Positions 16,936 to 26,762 are shown, numbered from the stretch's first letter. The stretch is DNA of 64,000 nt from an uncultured Eubacteriales bacterium (GCA_934402395.1 CAKRTQ010000003.1:131988-195987), one strand, 5' to 3'. Notes: generated by a model not told the origin, from the sequence alone. Made by a program: numbers and translations.

Positions 16936-17829
16936 TTATTTTTTCAGCTTATCCGCCGCATCGCATATCCGACGCAGGCGGTGGTTCGCACCCGATTTCG
17001 AGATCTTGGATGAGTGCATCTTCGCAAGCTCCGATATGGAACATTCCGGCTCTCTTTCGCGCAGCACAGCCGTCTCACGCAGATCGTCCGGCAGTGCGTC
17101 AAAATTTCCCGTATCACGCAAAAGCTTTATTGCTTCCAGATGCATCTTTGATGCCCCGACCGAACGCCCGATGTTGCGGTACTCGCAGTTGGACGCACGG
17201 TTGATATTCCCTCTGAATTCCCGCAAAAGATCGCCCTGTATCATTTCCATAGCTGCGCCGGGCGCTCCCGCAGCCGAAAGTATATCCTGCACGGCTGCAC
17301 TTTTCCGGAATATAAGCGAGCTGCTCTCCGACCGCTGCGACAGTCCGGGTCTGCTCCATGTCCCTCCGAAAAAGTCGATCAGCCTGCCCACGCGCGACGG
17401 ATCCGAGATTGCTATCTCCATGCGGGCTTCCTTTGCCGGATCGGAAAATCTCGCCGAAGAAAGTATCACTCCCGCCGCAAACGCTCCGCGGCATGATGGG
17501 CACTTGAACTCGGGAATATCTCCACCCGTGCATTGCTGATCCGACAGCCCGGACAGAAATCCCGCCAGCCGTTTTGATTCGAATTCAAATATCCTGATAC
17601 GCCTGCCGTAGCAATTTTCCTCGCGTATCTCGGGTTCCCTGCCGTACTGCTCAAGTAGGAGTTTTGCCGCAACATCCGCAATTTCTCCGTCTCTCAGCCG
17701 GCACATGACCATGCCCTCAATGCCGCTTTCGGCATTCACGAGAATGCCGTGAAGATAGCTGCGACGGCAGCATGCCCGCTGCGGTACAGCCGCAAGAAGC
17801 TCGGCTCTGACACTGTCTCCAAAGCTCAT
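16936..17829 (-). CDS. whiA: DNA-binding protein WhiA
   Basis: WhiA joins a degenerate LAGLIDADG homing-endonuclease fold to a C-terminal helix-turn-helix; in Actinobacteria it activates sporulation genes, in Firmicutes it affects cell division and chromosome segregation. Seen: MSFGDSVRAELL, CCRRSYLHGIL, the family core NRASNCEYRNIGRSVGAS (about 211-228), and the terminal HTH with SISELAKMHSSKISKSGANHRLRR. It overlaps murB by four bases (ATGA) and has GGAGAG before its ATG. Usual partners rapZ and yvcK are absent between murB and whiA. Confidence 0.96.
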   Translation of the reverse strand: MSFGDSVRAELLAAVPQRACCRRSYLHGILVNAESGIEGMVMCRLRDGEIADVAAKLLLEQYGREPEIREENCYGRRIRIFEFESKRLAGFLSGLSDQQCTGGDIPEFKCPSCRGAFAAGVILSSARFSDPAKEARMEIAISDPSRVGRLIDFFGGTWSRPGLSQRSESSSLIFRKSAAVQDILSAAGAPGAAMEMIQGDLLREFRGNINRASNCEYRNIGRSVGASKMHLEAIKLLRDTGNFDALPDDLRETAVLREREPECSISELAKMHSSKISKSGANHRLRRICDAADKLKK

Positions 17830-18749
17830 ATTCTCTCCGGTATACGGCGTATCTCACATTCGAGATCAACACCGAATTTTTCTGATATCGTATTTTGTAT
17901 ATAAGCAATAAGCGCGTTCACGTCACGCGCTGTCGCACCTCCGCGGTTCACGATAAAGCCCGCGTGTTTTTCCGAAACCTGCGCTCCGCCGACCATATAA
18001 CCTTTGAGTCCGCTTTCCTCTATCATTTTACCAACGTAAATGTCGGGCGCACTGCGCTTGAAAACGCTGCCTGCACTCGGATAGTTCAGCGGCTGTTTAT
18101 CTATCCTGCGTTGCATAAGCTCATTCATTTTTTCAGATATCGTACTTTTATCTCCGGGCGCAAGATGAAAAGCAGCGCGAAGAACGATGTACCTTACGCC
18201 GCAGCCGACAATGCTTTTTCTGTAACCGAAACCCATATTTACGCCGTCAAGGTCGATCACCTTGTCTTCCTCGGTATCGTAAAGCGTCACACTCTCGGTG
18301 ACATCGGACATTTCACCGCCGTAGGCACCGGCATTCATGCAAACCGCACCGCCGATGCTTCCGGGGATCCCATATGAAAATTCCAGCCCCGACAATCCCG
18401 CATCACGCGCCGCAACCGCAACCGCACCGAGCGGTGCGCCGGCATCGGCAGTGATACGCTCGCCCCGAACAACGATATTCCGCAGTTTTTTTGTGAATAT
18501 CACAGCTCCGCGATACCCGGCATCATCAAACAGAATGTTTGAACCGTTGCCGAGCATCATGTACCGCATCCCGCAAGCCGACGCTTCCTTTATCGCTGCC
18601 ACAATTTCATCCGCAGCAGCGGGAAAAACTCCTACATCGGCAGCTCCGCCGATGTGAAAACTCGTTCGCGGTGCGAGCGGCAGGCCGCATTCATATTCGA
18701 TATTTGCCTCGTCGAGGCGCGATATATATTTTTCAAGAGCAGCTTCCAT
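17826..18749 (-). CDS. murB: UDP-N-acetylenolpyruvoylglucosamine reductase MurB
   Basis: FAD enzyme that reduces UDP-GlcNAc-enolpyruvate to UDP-MurNAc with NADPH in the second committed step of peptidoglycan synthesis. At 307 residues it is the type II (Firmicute) form. Motifs: TSFHIGGAADVGVFP, YMMLGNGSNILFDD, GIPGSIGGAVCMNAGAYGGE, FGYRKSIV, NYPSAGSVFKR and C-terminal SEKHAGFIVNRGGAT with the catalytic Glu in IEESGLKG / ECEIRRI. GGAGGAGAAT gives a strong start at 18749. First gene of murB-whiA-dnaE. Confidence 0.97.
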   Translation of the reverse strand: MEAALEKYISRLDEANIEYECGLPLAPRTSFHIGGAADVGVFPAAADEIVAAIKEASACGMRYMMLGNGSNILFDDAGYRGAVIFTKKLRNIVVRGERITADAGAPLGAVAVAARDAGLSGLEFSYGIPGSIGGAVCMNAGAYGGEMSDVTESVTLYDTEEDKVIDLDGVNMGFGYRKSIVGCGVRYIVLRAAFHLAPGDKSTISEKMNELMQRRIDKQPLNYPSAGSVFKRSAPDIYVGKMIEESGLKGYMVGGAQVSEKHAGFIVNRGGATARDVNALIAYIQNTISEKFGVDLECEIRRIPERI

Positions 18750-18767
18750 ATTCTCCTCCGCCGAATA

Positions 18768-19448
18768 TCAGAGTATTCCGTAAAGCTCCGCGAGTGCGTG
18801 TATCTCATAGGTCGGACACACGCCGCCGGTCAACTCACGGCGCCGCGGGTTGAACCAACAGGTATCTATACCGGCGGCGATACCGCCCGCAATATCCGAT
18901 GTGAGCGAATCGCCTATGACCAGTGCCTCACGGCACGAAAATCCGACAATGTTATTCTTGACATAGTTGAAATAAGCCGGGGACGGCTTTTCCGCTCCGA
19001 CCTCTTCGGATATAAATGATTTTTCAATATATTGTTTTATCGCGGATGCACCGAGCCTGCTTTGCTGAATATTTTTTATGCCATTGGTAATAATAAAAAG
19101 CCGGCATTTACCGTAAAGTTCCGAGCAAAGCTCCCGGGCACCGTCAACAAGATACGACTTTTCAGCCAGTCTGTCGGTGTATTCCGCCGCAAGAGCCCAC
19201 GGATCGACCGCCAGTCCGTATTTTTCGGCAAAAAGCTCAAAACGCTTCACGCGCAGAACATCCTTGGCTATCCCGCCGCGCTCAAGCAGCTTCCACAGGC
19301 GATCGTTTATTTCACTGTAACCGCTGATAAGCTCGTCTGACGGCGTTACTCCGAATTTCATCAGTGCATCCGTAAGTGCCTCGTGCTCGGAACGCCCGAA
19401 ATCGAGCAGTGTGTCATCGGCATCAAAAAGAAGATATTTATATTTCAT
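18768..19448 (-). CDS. HAD-family phosphatase (YjjG-like)
   Basis: Haloacid-dehalogenase hydrolase of 226 residues. Motif I is FDADDTLLDF (residues 8-17, nucleophile first Asp), motif II IITNGIK, motif III Lys in GAEKPSPAYF, motif IV VIGDSLTSDIAGG. The long helical cap between motifs I and II and the 'GDSLTSD' loop are those of the YjjG pyrimidine nucleotidase / YfnB group; substrate unproven. The open frame reaches upstream to 19550, but ATG 19448 lies downstream of a consensus promoter (-10 at 19498-19503), so the shorter start is right. Followed by murB after 18 bases. Confidence 0.88.
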   Translation of the reverse strand: MKYKYLLFDADDTLLDFGRSEHEALTDALMKFGVTPSDELISGYSEINDRLWKLLERGGIAKDVLRVKRFELFAEKYGLAVDPWALAAEYTDRLAEKSYLVDGARELCSELYGKCRLFIITNGIKNIQQSRLGASAIKQYIEKSFISEEVGAEKPSPAYFNYVKNNIVGFSCREALVIGDSLTSDIAGGIAAGIDTCWFNPRRRELTGGVCPTYEIHALAELYGIL

Positions 19449-19497
19449 TGGCTTTTTCAGTCCCCCGGTTCGTATATGGTTGGCTTTTGCACTTTTT

Positions 19498-19526
19498 ATT
19501 ATACAACACGGCAAGGGATTTTTCAA
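19498..19526 (-). promoter_or_regulatory. Sigma-A promoter of the HAD-murB-whiA-dnaE direction
   Basis: TTGAAA (19521-19526), 17 bases, TATAAT (19498-19503), minus strand. Confidence 0.85.
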
Positions 19527-19577
19527 CCGCTTTTTGCTATATTTTCTCACGCCGCAGCAGTAATATTTGATCGGGTA

Positions 19578-19606
19578 TTGCTTTTTGCCGTATTTTGTAG
19601 TATAAT
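19578..19606 (+). promoter_or_regulatory. Sigma-A promoter of coaE
   Basis: TTGCTT (19578-19583), 17 bases, TATAAT (19601-19606), 34 bases upstream of the coaE start. Confidence 0.8.
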
Positions 19607-19640
19607 ATATTATATACGCTTATTATGTGAGGTGCTACGA

Positions 19641-20249
19641 ATGATAATTGGTGTCACAGGACCCAGCGGGGCCGGGAAATCGGTCCTATGCTCCATGCTT
19701 GCCGAACGCGGTTTCCGCATCTTTGACTGCGACGGCATATATCATGATATAATATCCGGTCCCGGCGACTGTACTGCCGAGCTGGCAAGCCGCTTCGGTA
19801 CCGGCATTATTGATAACGAGACCGGCGGCATTGACCGTTCCGCACTTGCGGATACCGTTTTCGGCAACGACCGCGCTCTTGCCGATCTGAATTCAATAAC
19901 TCATAAATATGTCCTCCAAGCAGTACGCGGACTTGTCGGTCAGGCTGAAGAAGAAGGAGTTTCCTGCGTTATTGACGCGCCTCTTCTGTTTGAATCGAAG
20001 TGTGACCTCATCTGCGACATAACAGTAGGCGTTCTTGCTTCAAGACGCAACAGAATACTGCGGCTTATCGAGCGGGACGGCAAACGAAGAACGCCGACGC
20101 AGATACTTGCGCGTATCGATGCCGCAAAGCCGGAGCAGTTCTATCGCGGACAATGCACATATATCTTCCGCAACAAGGGCAGCCTCGAGGACATGGCGAC
20201 TTTTGCAGACAAAATAGCCGCCATCGCAGCATCCGCTCAGGAGGTTTGA
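19641..20249 (+). CDS. coaE: Dephospho-CoA kinase
   Basis: Last step of coenzyme A synthesis: phosphorylation of the 3'-OH of dephospho-CoA. 202 residues. P-loop GPSGAGKS at 7-14, FDCDGIYHDI (substrate-binding Asp), a CoA-domain HKYV, DAPLLFES and a lid with Arg residues (RRNRILRLIERDG). The frame is open much further upstream, but GAGGTG before ATG 19641 and the promoter at 19578-19606 fix this start. It begins a co-directional run of eight genes. Confidence 0.95.
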   Translation: MIIGVTGPSGAGKSVLCSMLAERGFRIFDCDGIYHDIISGPGDCTAELASRFGTGIIDNETGGIDRSALADTVFGNDRALADLNSITHKYVLQAVRGLVGQAEEEGVSCVIDAPLLFESKCDLICDITVGVLASRRNRILRLIERDGKRRTPTQILARIDAAKPEQFYRGQCTYIFRNKGSLEDMATFADKIAAIAASAQEV

Positions 20250-20256
20250 TCCCGGC

Positions 20257-20829
20257 ATGAGAACAGCAATAAAAAGGACCGTCACCGTGGTCCTTATCGC
20301 CGCCCTTTCGATAGGTTGCGGAGTGCTTTTCGACCGCATATGTGACCGTGCGGAAAGGAAAAAATATCCGCGCGAATACACTGAAGCCGTTATGAAACAC
20401 TCTGCCGATTTCGGGATCCCCGCAAATGTAATATATGCAGTACTGAAAACGGAAAGCAATTTTGATTCAAGCCTCGAAAAACATGACGGCGGCGTCACGC
20501 GTATAGGACTCATGCAGCTCACCGCCGATGACTATACCACATACGGCGCGGAGCTCGGTATTAACACAGACCCGGGACTGCTCTACGAGCCCAAGACCAA
20601 TCTTGCGATAGGATGTTGCCGCCTCTCGACGCTTTACAAAAGGTATGCAGACTGGAAATGCGTATTCGCTGCCATGCGCGCCGGTACCGACACCGTGGAT
20701 TTATGGCTCAAAGATCCGGCACTCACCGACAAAAACGGCAGACTGGCAAAAATCCCGGATAACGCAACAGAAAAATACGTTTCCGGGATAGAAGACGCCG
20801 TTGCAATATACAACAAGCTTTACAACTGA
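20257..20829 (+). CDS. Membrane-anchored lytic transglycosylase (SLT domain)
   Basis: Cleaves the MurNAc-GlcNAc bond of peptidoglycan with anhydro-product formation. A single N-terminal signal anchor (VTVVLIAALSIGCGVLF) is followed by the lysozyme-like GH23 fold: catalytic Glu in VLKTESNFDSS (about 64-74), GLMQLTADDY, and TNLAIGCCRLS...KCVFAAMRAG. 190 residues. It starts seven bases after coaE behind AGGAGG, so the two are co-transcribed. Confidence 0.9.
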   Translation: MRTAIKRTVTVVLIAALSIGCGVLFDRICDRAERKKYPREYTEAVMKHSADFGIPANVIYAVLKTESNFDSSLEKHDGGVTRIGLMQLTADDYTTYGAELGINTDPGLLYEPKTNLAIGCCRLSTLYKRYADWKCVFAAMRAGTDTVDLWLKDPALTDKNGRLAKIPDNATEKYVSGIEDAVAIYNKLYN

Positions 20830-20854
20830 ATTCACACATGAAAGGATAAAAATA

Positions 20855-22273
20855 ATGAGACCCGAAAAAGAAACAGCAGAAATCACCGAAAAGACCGCAG
20901 CTGACTCCGCCAAGGAGCTTGCATATCAGAAAAAAACGGTTTACCAGCTTCGTGACGAAGCTGCGATAGACGCAGCTTATGACTACGCAAACGGTTATAT
21001 GAAATTTCTTGACGATGCCAAGACCGAACGCGAAGCCGTAACCGCGGGCATCGCCCTTGCGGAAGCCGAGGGATTCGTTCCCTATCAGTTCGGCGATGAA
21101 ATAGTTCGCGGCGGAAAATACTATTACAATAACCGCGGCAAAAACCTCTTCCTTTTCTACATCGGCAGCGACGATATCAAAAAGGGCATCCGCATTTCGG
21201 CAGCTCACATCGACTCGCCCCGTCTCGACCTTAAGCAGGTCCCGCTTTATGAGGACTCCGGCATGAGCTTCCTCAAAACGCACTACTACGGCGGAATACG
21301 TAAATACCAGTGGGTAGCGACACCTCTTGCGCTTCACGGCGTTGTGGCAAAGAAAAACGGCGAAACAGTCAACGTGACGATAGGCGAGGACAACTCAGAT
21401 CCCGTGCTCTACATCAACGATCTTCTTCCCCATCTCGGTCACGGAGACGACACAAAGCCGCTCGGCTCCGCGATCCCCGGCGAAAAGCTTAATCTGCTTG
21501 TCGGCAGCCGCCCGCTCGACGATGTCTCCGACGGCATAAAGCTGAACGTCCTCCGCATACTCAACGAAAAGTACGGCATTGACGAATCCGACCTGCTTTC
21601 GGCAGAACTTTGTGCCGTTCCGCTCGGAAAAGCACGCGATGCTGGACTTGACCGCTCGATGATCTGCGGTTACGGGCACGATGACAGAGTTTGCTCATAC
21701 CCCGCTCTCACCGCTATGTTTGAAGCGGTCGGCGGCAGCAATTCACTGCTTTGCATCCTTGCCGACAAGGAAGAAATAGGCAGCGAGGGAAATACAGGTA
21801 TGCAGTGCGAGCTCATGCTCGACCTCATTGATGCGATAGCAGCATCGCAGAACACCTCGCCGGCAGTTGTAAGAATGAATTCCAAGTGCCTCTCGGCAGA
21901 CGTTTCCGCCGCATTTGACCCGAACTTCGGCGATGTGTTTGAAAAACGCAACTCATCCCTTCTCTCCTGCGGTGTGGTGCTCACAAAATACACCGGCGCA
22001 CGCGGAAAGAGCGGGACCAGCGATGCATCTGCGGAATATATCGGCTGGCTTCGCGGAATAATGGAGCGCGACGATGTTGTATGGCAGGCGGGCGAACTCG
22101 GCAAGGTCGATGTCGGCGGCGGCGGAACAGTTGCCAAATTCATTGCCAAACACAACATTGAGGTCGTTGATCTCGGTGTTCCCGTTATTTCGATGCACGC
22201 TCCCTATGAAATAATTTCCAAGGTAGACCTTTACGAGGCACACCGCGCGTTTGCGGCGTTCAACAAATATTGA
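20855..22273 (+). CDS. M18 family aspartyl aminopeptidase
   Basis: Zinc-dependent cytosolic aminopeptidase removing N-terminal Asp/Glu or related residues. The metal ligands and catalytic residues fall in AAHIDSPRLDLKQ, DKEEIGSEGNTGMQ, VGGGGTVAKFIA and VISMHAPYEIISKVD, in family order. 472 residues. AAAGGA lies eight bases before ATG 20855; the frame is open further upstream into the preceding gene but without a ribosome site. Confidence 0.95.
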   Translation: MRPEKETAEITEKTAADSAKELAYQKKTVYQLRDEAAIDAAYDYANGYMKFLDDAKTEREAVTAGIALAEAEGFVPYQFGDEIVRGGKYYYNNRGKNLFLFYIGSDDIKKGIRISAAHIDSPRLDLKQVPLYEDSGMSFLKTHYYGGIRKYQWVATPLALHGVVAKKNGETVNVTIGEDNSDPVLYINDLLPHLGHGDDTKPLGSAIPGEKLNLLVGSRPLDDVSDGIKLNVLRILNEKYGIDESDLLSAELCAVPLGKARDAGLDRSMICGYGHDDRVCSYPALTAMFEAVGGSNSLLCILADKEEIGSEGNTGMQCELMLDLIDAIAASQNTSPAVVRMNSKCLSADVSAAFDPNFGDVFEKRNSSLLSCGVVLTKYTGARGKSGTSDASAEYIGWLRGIMERDDVVWQAGELGKVDVGGGGTVAKFIAKHNIEVVDLGVPVISMHAPYEIISKVDLYEAHRAFAAFNKY

Positions 22274-22279
22274 TCGGGT

Positions 22280-23353
22280 ATGCCCGATTCAAACGTCATA
22301 ATAGAGAAGCTCCGCAAGACGGACATACGCTACCGCGAGCTTGAGGAGCTTCTCTCAAAGCCCGAAACATTTGCCGACATTCCGCTTTACACCGGAACGA
22401 TGAAGGAATACCGTGCTCTGACACCCGTAATCACCAAATACCGCGAATATTCCGACATAAACCGCGAGGCGGACGAGGCAGCCGAACTGGCGCGGTCGGC
22501 CGACCCGGAGCTTCGCTCGCTTGCCGCCGATGAATTACCGGGGCTGCGTGAAAAGCTTGCCAAGCTTGAAGCCGCGCTGACGTCAATGCTTCTTTCCCGC
22601 GATCCCAACGATGACAGAAATGTGGTCGTTGAGATCCGCGCCGGCGCCGGCGGTGAGGAGGCCTGCCTTTTTGCCGCCGTGCTGTTCCGTATGTATTCCA
22701 TGTATTGCGAAAAGAACGGCTTTCGCATATCGGTCGCCGATGCAAACGAGACCGGTCTCGGCGGCTACCGTGCGCTTACCTTTACAGTCGAAGGCGATGG
22801 TGCGTATTCGCGCTTCAAATTCGAATCCGGCGTTCACCGCGTTCAGCGCGTCCCGCTGACCGAATCGCAGGGACGGATACAGACATCCACCGTCACAGTT
22901 GCGGTACTGCCCGAGGCAGATGAGGTCGATGTTGAAATATTGCCTCAGGATCTTGAATTTGAATCCTGCAAGTCAAGCGGCGCGGGCGGGCAGCACATCA
23001 ACAAGACCGAATCGGCAGTACGGATAACGCACAAGCCGACAGGGATCGTTGTCGAATGTCAGGAAGAACGCTCGCAATTCAAGAACAAAGACAAGGCTCT
23101 CAAGCTTTTGCGCGCCAAGCTGTATGACATCAAGCTGCGCGAACAGAATGACCGCATAGCCGAGACACGCCGCACACAGGTAGGCAGCGGTGACCGAAGC
23201 GAAAAAATACGCACTTACAATTATCCGCAAAACCGTGTCACCGACCACCGTATAGGTCTTACGCTTTACTCGCTCGATTCGTTTCTCAATGGAGACATAG
23301 GCGGCATGGTGGACGCGCTGATAGCAGCGGACACAGCCGAAAAGCTGAGCTGA
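22280..23353 (+). CDS. prfA: Peptide chain release factor 1
   Basis: Class I release factor reading UAA and UAG. 357 residues. The GGQ hydrolysis motif is in SGAGGQHINKTESAVRITH (about 232-250); GVHRVQRVPLTESQGRIQTS precedes it, and VEILPQDLEFESCKSSGAGGQ marks RF1/RF2 core; length and N-terminal helical domain support RF1. It starts seven bases after the aminopeptidase gene with a weak ribosome site. The usual partner prmC is not adjacent. Confidence 0.96.
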   Translation: MPDSNVIIEKLRKTDIRYRELEELLSKPETFADIPLYTGTMKEYRALTPVITKYREYSDINREADEAAELARSADPELRSLAADELPGLREKLAKLEAALTSMLLSRDPNDDRNVVVEIRAGAGGEEACLFAAVLFRMYSMYCEKNGFRISVADANETGLGGYRALTFTVEGDGAYSRFKFESGVHRVQRVPLTESQGRIQTSTVTVAVLPEADEVDVEILPQDLEFESCKSSGAGGQHINKTESAVRITHKPTGIVVECQEERSQFKNKDKALKLLRAKLYDIKLREQNDRIAETRRTQVGSGDRSEKIRTYNYPQNRVTDHRIGLTLYSLDSFLNGDIGGMVDALIAADTAEKLS

Positions 23354-23404
23354 TCTCCGGTCAGTGCTCACACGGAAAAATCTGAAGAAAACAAGGCATA
23401 AGCA

Positions 23405-24460
23405 ATGTCACAGTCAACCACAATAAGCACACAGCATATAACTCTCGACCCGGAAAATTTTGACGAGGGCAGTCTGATTCCCGCCGCCCGCGCAATAAGG
23501 GACGGCGGTCTTGTGATCTTTCCCACCGAGACCGTTTACGGACTCGGCGGGGACGCCACGAATGCAGAATCCGCGGCAAAAATATATGCAGCCAAGGGCA
23601 GACCGTCCGACAACCCGCTGATAATCCACATATCCTCACCCGAAAACGCCGAGCCGTACTGCTGCACAACACCGCTTTACTACAAGCTTGCGGCAAGCTT
23701 TATGCCGGGACCGCTGACAGTGATAATGAAAAAGAAGGATACGATTCCCTCGCGCGTCACAGGCGGGCTTGATTCGGTGGCGGTAAGATGTCCGTCGCAT
23801 CCTGTGGCATCGGCACTGATACGACTGTCCGGTGTTCCGATAGCCGCGCCGAGCGCAAATATATCCGGGCGTCCCTCCCCAACGAAAGCCGAACACGCCG
23901 CACACGATCTTGACGGACGCGTTGACTTCATAGTTGATGGCGGTGAATGCCGCTTCGGCGTTGAGTCCACTATCGTGCGGATAGACGGCGATGACTCGCT
24001 GACACTTCTGCGTCCGGGCGCCGTCACCTGCGATGCATTGAGATGTGTTGCAAAAAACGTTGTGATCGCCCCTGCTGTGACCGAAATGCTGAAGGCTGAC
24101 GAACGCCCGCTATCGCCCGGCATGAAATACAAGCATTACGCACCATCGAAGCCGCTCAAACTGGTCGGCGGCTCTGAGGCGGACAGGCTGAAATTCTTCC
24201 GTCACGCGCAGGAGACCGAGGACTGTCTTATAATCTGCTACGATGAACAGGAGCCGCTCCTGCACGGCGGCAAAGTCATCACTATCGGCGCCGGATACGA
24301 CCTCAGTACGCAAATGCACCGCATTTTTGCCGCGCTGCGCGAATCCGACGAGATACCCGCCGATGTGATATATGCCAATCTTCCGGACACGGAAGGTCTG
24401 GGGCTTGCGCTTTACAACCGGCTCATACGCGCCGCTGCGCACACCGTGATACGACTTTAA
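23405..24460 (+). CDS. ywlC: Threonylcarbamoyl-AMP synthase (Sua5/YwlC)
   Basis: Makes threonylcarbamoyl-AMP from Thr, bicarbonate and ATP for t6A37 of ANN-decoding tRNAs. The YrdC domain shows GLVIFPTETVYGLGGDA, KIYAAKGRPSDNPL, SFMPGPLTVIMKK, VAVRCPSHPVA and PSANISGRPSPT; FGVESTIVRI follows; the C-terminal Sua5 domain (SPGMKYKHYAP onward) makes 351 residues, the long YwlC form. It often neighbours prfA in Firmicutes, as here. Confidence 0.96.
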   Translation: MSQSTTISTQHITLDPENFDEGSLIPAARAIRDGGLVIFPTETVYGLGGDATNAESAAKIYAAKGRPSDNPLIIHISSPENAEPYCCTTPLYYKLAASFMPGPLTVIMKKKDTIPSRVTGGLDSVAVRCPSHPVASALIRLSGVPIAAPSANISGRPSPTKAEHAAHDLDGRVDFIVDGGECRFGVESTIVRIDGDDSLTLLRPGAVTCDALRCVAKNVVIAPAVTEMLKADERPLSPGMKYKHYAPSKPLKLVGGSEADRLKFFRHAQETEDCLIICYDEQEPLLHGGKVITIGAGYDLSTQMHRIFAALRESDEIPADVIYANLPDTEGLGLALYNRLIRAAAHTVIRL

Positions 24461-24480
24461 ATCAAGAAAGGCTCACCCGA

Positions 24481-26721
24481 ATGGCAAGAAAGAAGAAAAC
24501 CGACTCCAAAGACCTCATAACCGAAGCGGAACAGGCTCCCGTGACCGCACAGTATATAACCGAAACAATTGAAAAAAACTATATGCCCTATGTCATGAGC
24601 GTTATTGTGTCGCGCGCCATTCCCGCAATCGACGGATTCAAACCCGCGCACCGCAAGCTGCTCTACACCATGTATAAAATGGGACTTATGAGCGGTCCGC
24701 GCTCAAAAAGTGCCAACATTGTCGGGCAGACCATGCGGCTGAATCCTCACGGGGATGCGGCAATATACGAGACTCTTGTCAGGCTCACGCGCGACCATGC
24801 CGCTCTGCTTCATCCGTTCGTTGATTCCAAGGGCGGTTGGGGCAAGCAGTACAGCTCCGGACCGTATTCCGCGCCGCGATACACCGAGGCAAAGCTCGAA
24901 AAATTTTCAGCCGAGATCTTCTCCGGCATAGAAAAGAATGCCGTTGATATGGTAGACAACTATGACGGCACAATGAAAGAGCCCACCCTCATGCCGACGA
25001 CATTTCCGAACGTTCTTGTAACGCCGAATATGGGCATCGCCGTCGGAATGGCATCCAACATATGTTCCTTCAATCTTTCGGAGATATGCGACGGCACTAT
25101 CGCGCTGCTGCGCAATCCGAAGACCGACACGGAAAAGCTGATGGACATAATAAAAGCACCCGATTTTGCCGGCGGCGGACAGATAATTTACAACCGCGAC
25201 AAAATGCGCGAGGTGTTTGAAACAGGCTCGGGTTCTGTAAGGGTGCGTTCAAAATACACCTACGACCCGAAAGCCAACTGCATAGATATTTCCGAAATTC
25301 CCTACTCTACCACAATAGAGCAGATAATAAAGCAGATAACCGACCTCATAAAAGAGGGCAAATTCAAGGAAATAACCGACATAAGAGACGAGACCGGTCT
25401 CAGCGGTTTCAGGCTGACGCTCGATATACGCCGCGGTGCCGATCCCGACCAGCTGATGGCAAAGCTGTTCCGCGCAACGACGCTTGAGGATGCATTCAAG
25501 TGCAATTTCAATATACTCATCGGTTCGGTACCTCAGCAAATGGGCGTGAAAAGGATCCTTGAGGAATGGATAAAATTCCGCATCGGATGCTACTCGCGCG
25601 AGCTTCGCTTTGACCTTGATAAAAAGAAAGAAAAACTCCATCTTCTTATGGGACTCGGCAGGATACTGCTCGATATAGACAAGGCGATAAAGATAATCCG
25701 CGGTACCGAAAAAGATGCCGATGTAATTCCCAACCTCTGCGCAGGATTTTCAATCGATGTCCCGCAGGCGGAATTCATTGCCGATATCAAGCTGCGCAAT
25801 CTCAACCGTGAATATATTCTCAACCGCATAAAGGATATCGACGATCTGCAAAAGCAGATAGCAGAGATCGAAGAAACGCTTGCCGATGAGCTGAAGCTGA
25901 AAAAGAGCATAGCCACTCAGCTTGCGGAAATAAAGAAAAAATACGGGCAGCCGCGCCGCAGCGAGATAGTTCACGAGCATGAGATCACCACAGCGGCAGC
26001 CGCAGACGAGATCGAAAATTACCCCGCCCACTTCTTCCTCACATCAGAGGGATATTTCAAAAAAATAACCGCGCTTTCATTGCGCGGAAACGATGAACAC
26101 AAGCTCAAGGACGGCGACAGTATAATGAGCGAAGCGGAGGGCGACAACCTTACCGATCTGTTCTTCTTCACCGACAAGGCGCAGCTCTACCGTGCGCGAG
26201 CCTGCGACTTTGACACCTGCAAGGCATCGGCGATGGGCGAATTCATCCCCGCCAAGCTCGGCTTTGACCCGGGCGAAAAACCGATCTACATGAAGGTCGG
26301 CGCGGAATGGAACGATACGCGCAATATGGTGTTCATTTTTGAAAATGGCAAGGGACTGCGCGTGCCTCAGTCCGTATATCAGACCAAGGGAAATCGCCGC
26401 AAGCTGACGGGAGCATTTTCCGCGGCATCCCCCATTGTCGGCATTTTTGAAGAGGATAAACCGTTTGAGATCCTGCTGCTGACATCCAATGACCGAGCTG
26501 CGGTGATCTCCTCCTCGCTGATACCGATAAAAACCACCCGTTCTTCGATCGGTGTACAACTTATCGTTCTTCGTGCCGATGCAAAGCTGCGCGGCGCGCT
26601 GCGCGATTTTACCGACAAATTTGAAAGCACCAAAGGATACAAAAAAATAAAAATACCGGCGACACCGGTGCTTCTCGTCGAAAAGGACATTGAAAAGATG
26701 CAGATAAAGCTCGACATCTGA
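24481..26721 (+). CDS. Type II DNA topoisomerase subunit A (GyrA/ParC family)
   Basis: Breakage-reunion subunit of gyrase or topoisomerase IV. 746 residues, near ParC length. Key parts: IPAIDGFKPAHRKLLYTMYKMG, the QTMRLNPHGDAAIYETLVRL region, the catalytic Tyr in SAPRYTEAKL (about 141-150), GIAVGMASNICSFNLSEICDG, coiled-coil helices (430-500) and a degenerate C-terminal pinwheel without an obvious GyrA box (QRRGGKG), which favours a ParC-like or clostridial 'topoisomerase IV A' role. No B subunit (gyrB/parE) is adjacent in this window. Confidence 0.93.
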   Translation: MARKKKTDSKDLITEAEQAPVTAQYITETIEKNYMPYVMSVIVSRAIPAIDGFKPAHRKLLYTMYKMGLMSGPRSKSANIVGQTMRLNPHGDAAIYETLVRLTRDHAALLHPFVDSKGGWGKQYSSGPYSAPRYTEAKLEKFSAEIFSGIEKNAVDMVDNYDGTMKEPTLMPTTFPNVLVTPNMGIAVGMASNICSFNLSEICDGTIALLRNPKTDTEKLMDIIKAPDFAGGGQIIYNRDKMREVFETGSGSVRVRSKYTYDPKANCIDISEIPYSTTIEQIIKQITDLIKEGKFKEITDIRDETGLSGFRLTLDIRRGADPDQLMAKLFRATTLEDAFKCNFNILIGSVPQQMGVKRILEEWIKFRIGCYSRELRFDLDKKKEKLHLLMGLGRILLDIDKAIKIIRGTEKDADVIPNLCAGFSIDVPQAEFIADIKLRNLNREYILNRIKDIDDLQKQIAEIEETLADELKLKKSIATQLAEIKKKYGQPRRSEIVHEHEITTAAAADEIENYPAHFFLTSEGYFKKITALSLRGNDEHKLKDGDSIMSEAEGDNLTDLFFFTDKAQLYRARACDFDTCKASAMGEFIPAKLGFDPGEKPIYMKVGAEWNDTRNMVFIFENGKGLRVPQSVYQTKGNRRKLTGAFSAASPIVGIFEEDKPFEILLLTSNDRAAVISSSLIPIKTTRSSIGVQLIVLRADAKLRGALRDFTDKFESTKGYKKIKIPATPVLLVEKDIEKMQIKLDI

Positions 26722-26762
26722 CAAAACAGTCGGGCATTCCCCACAAAAACGGAGCGTTTGAA

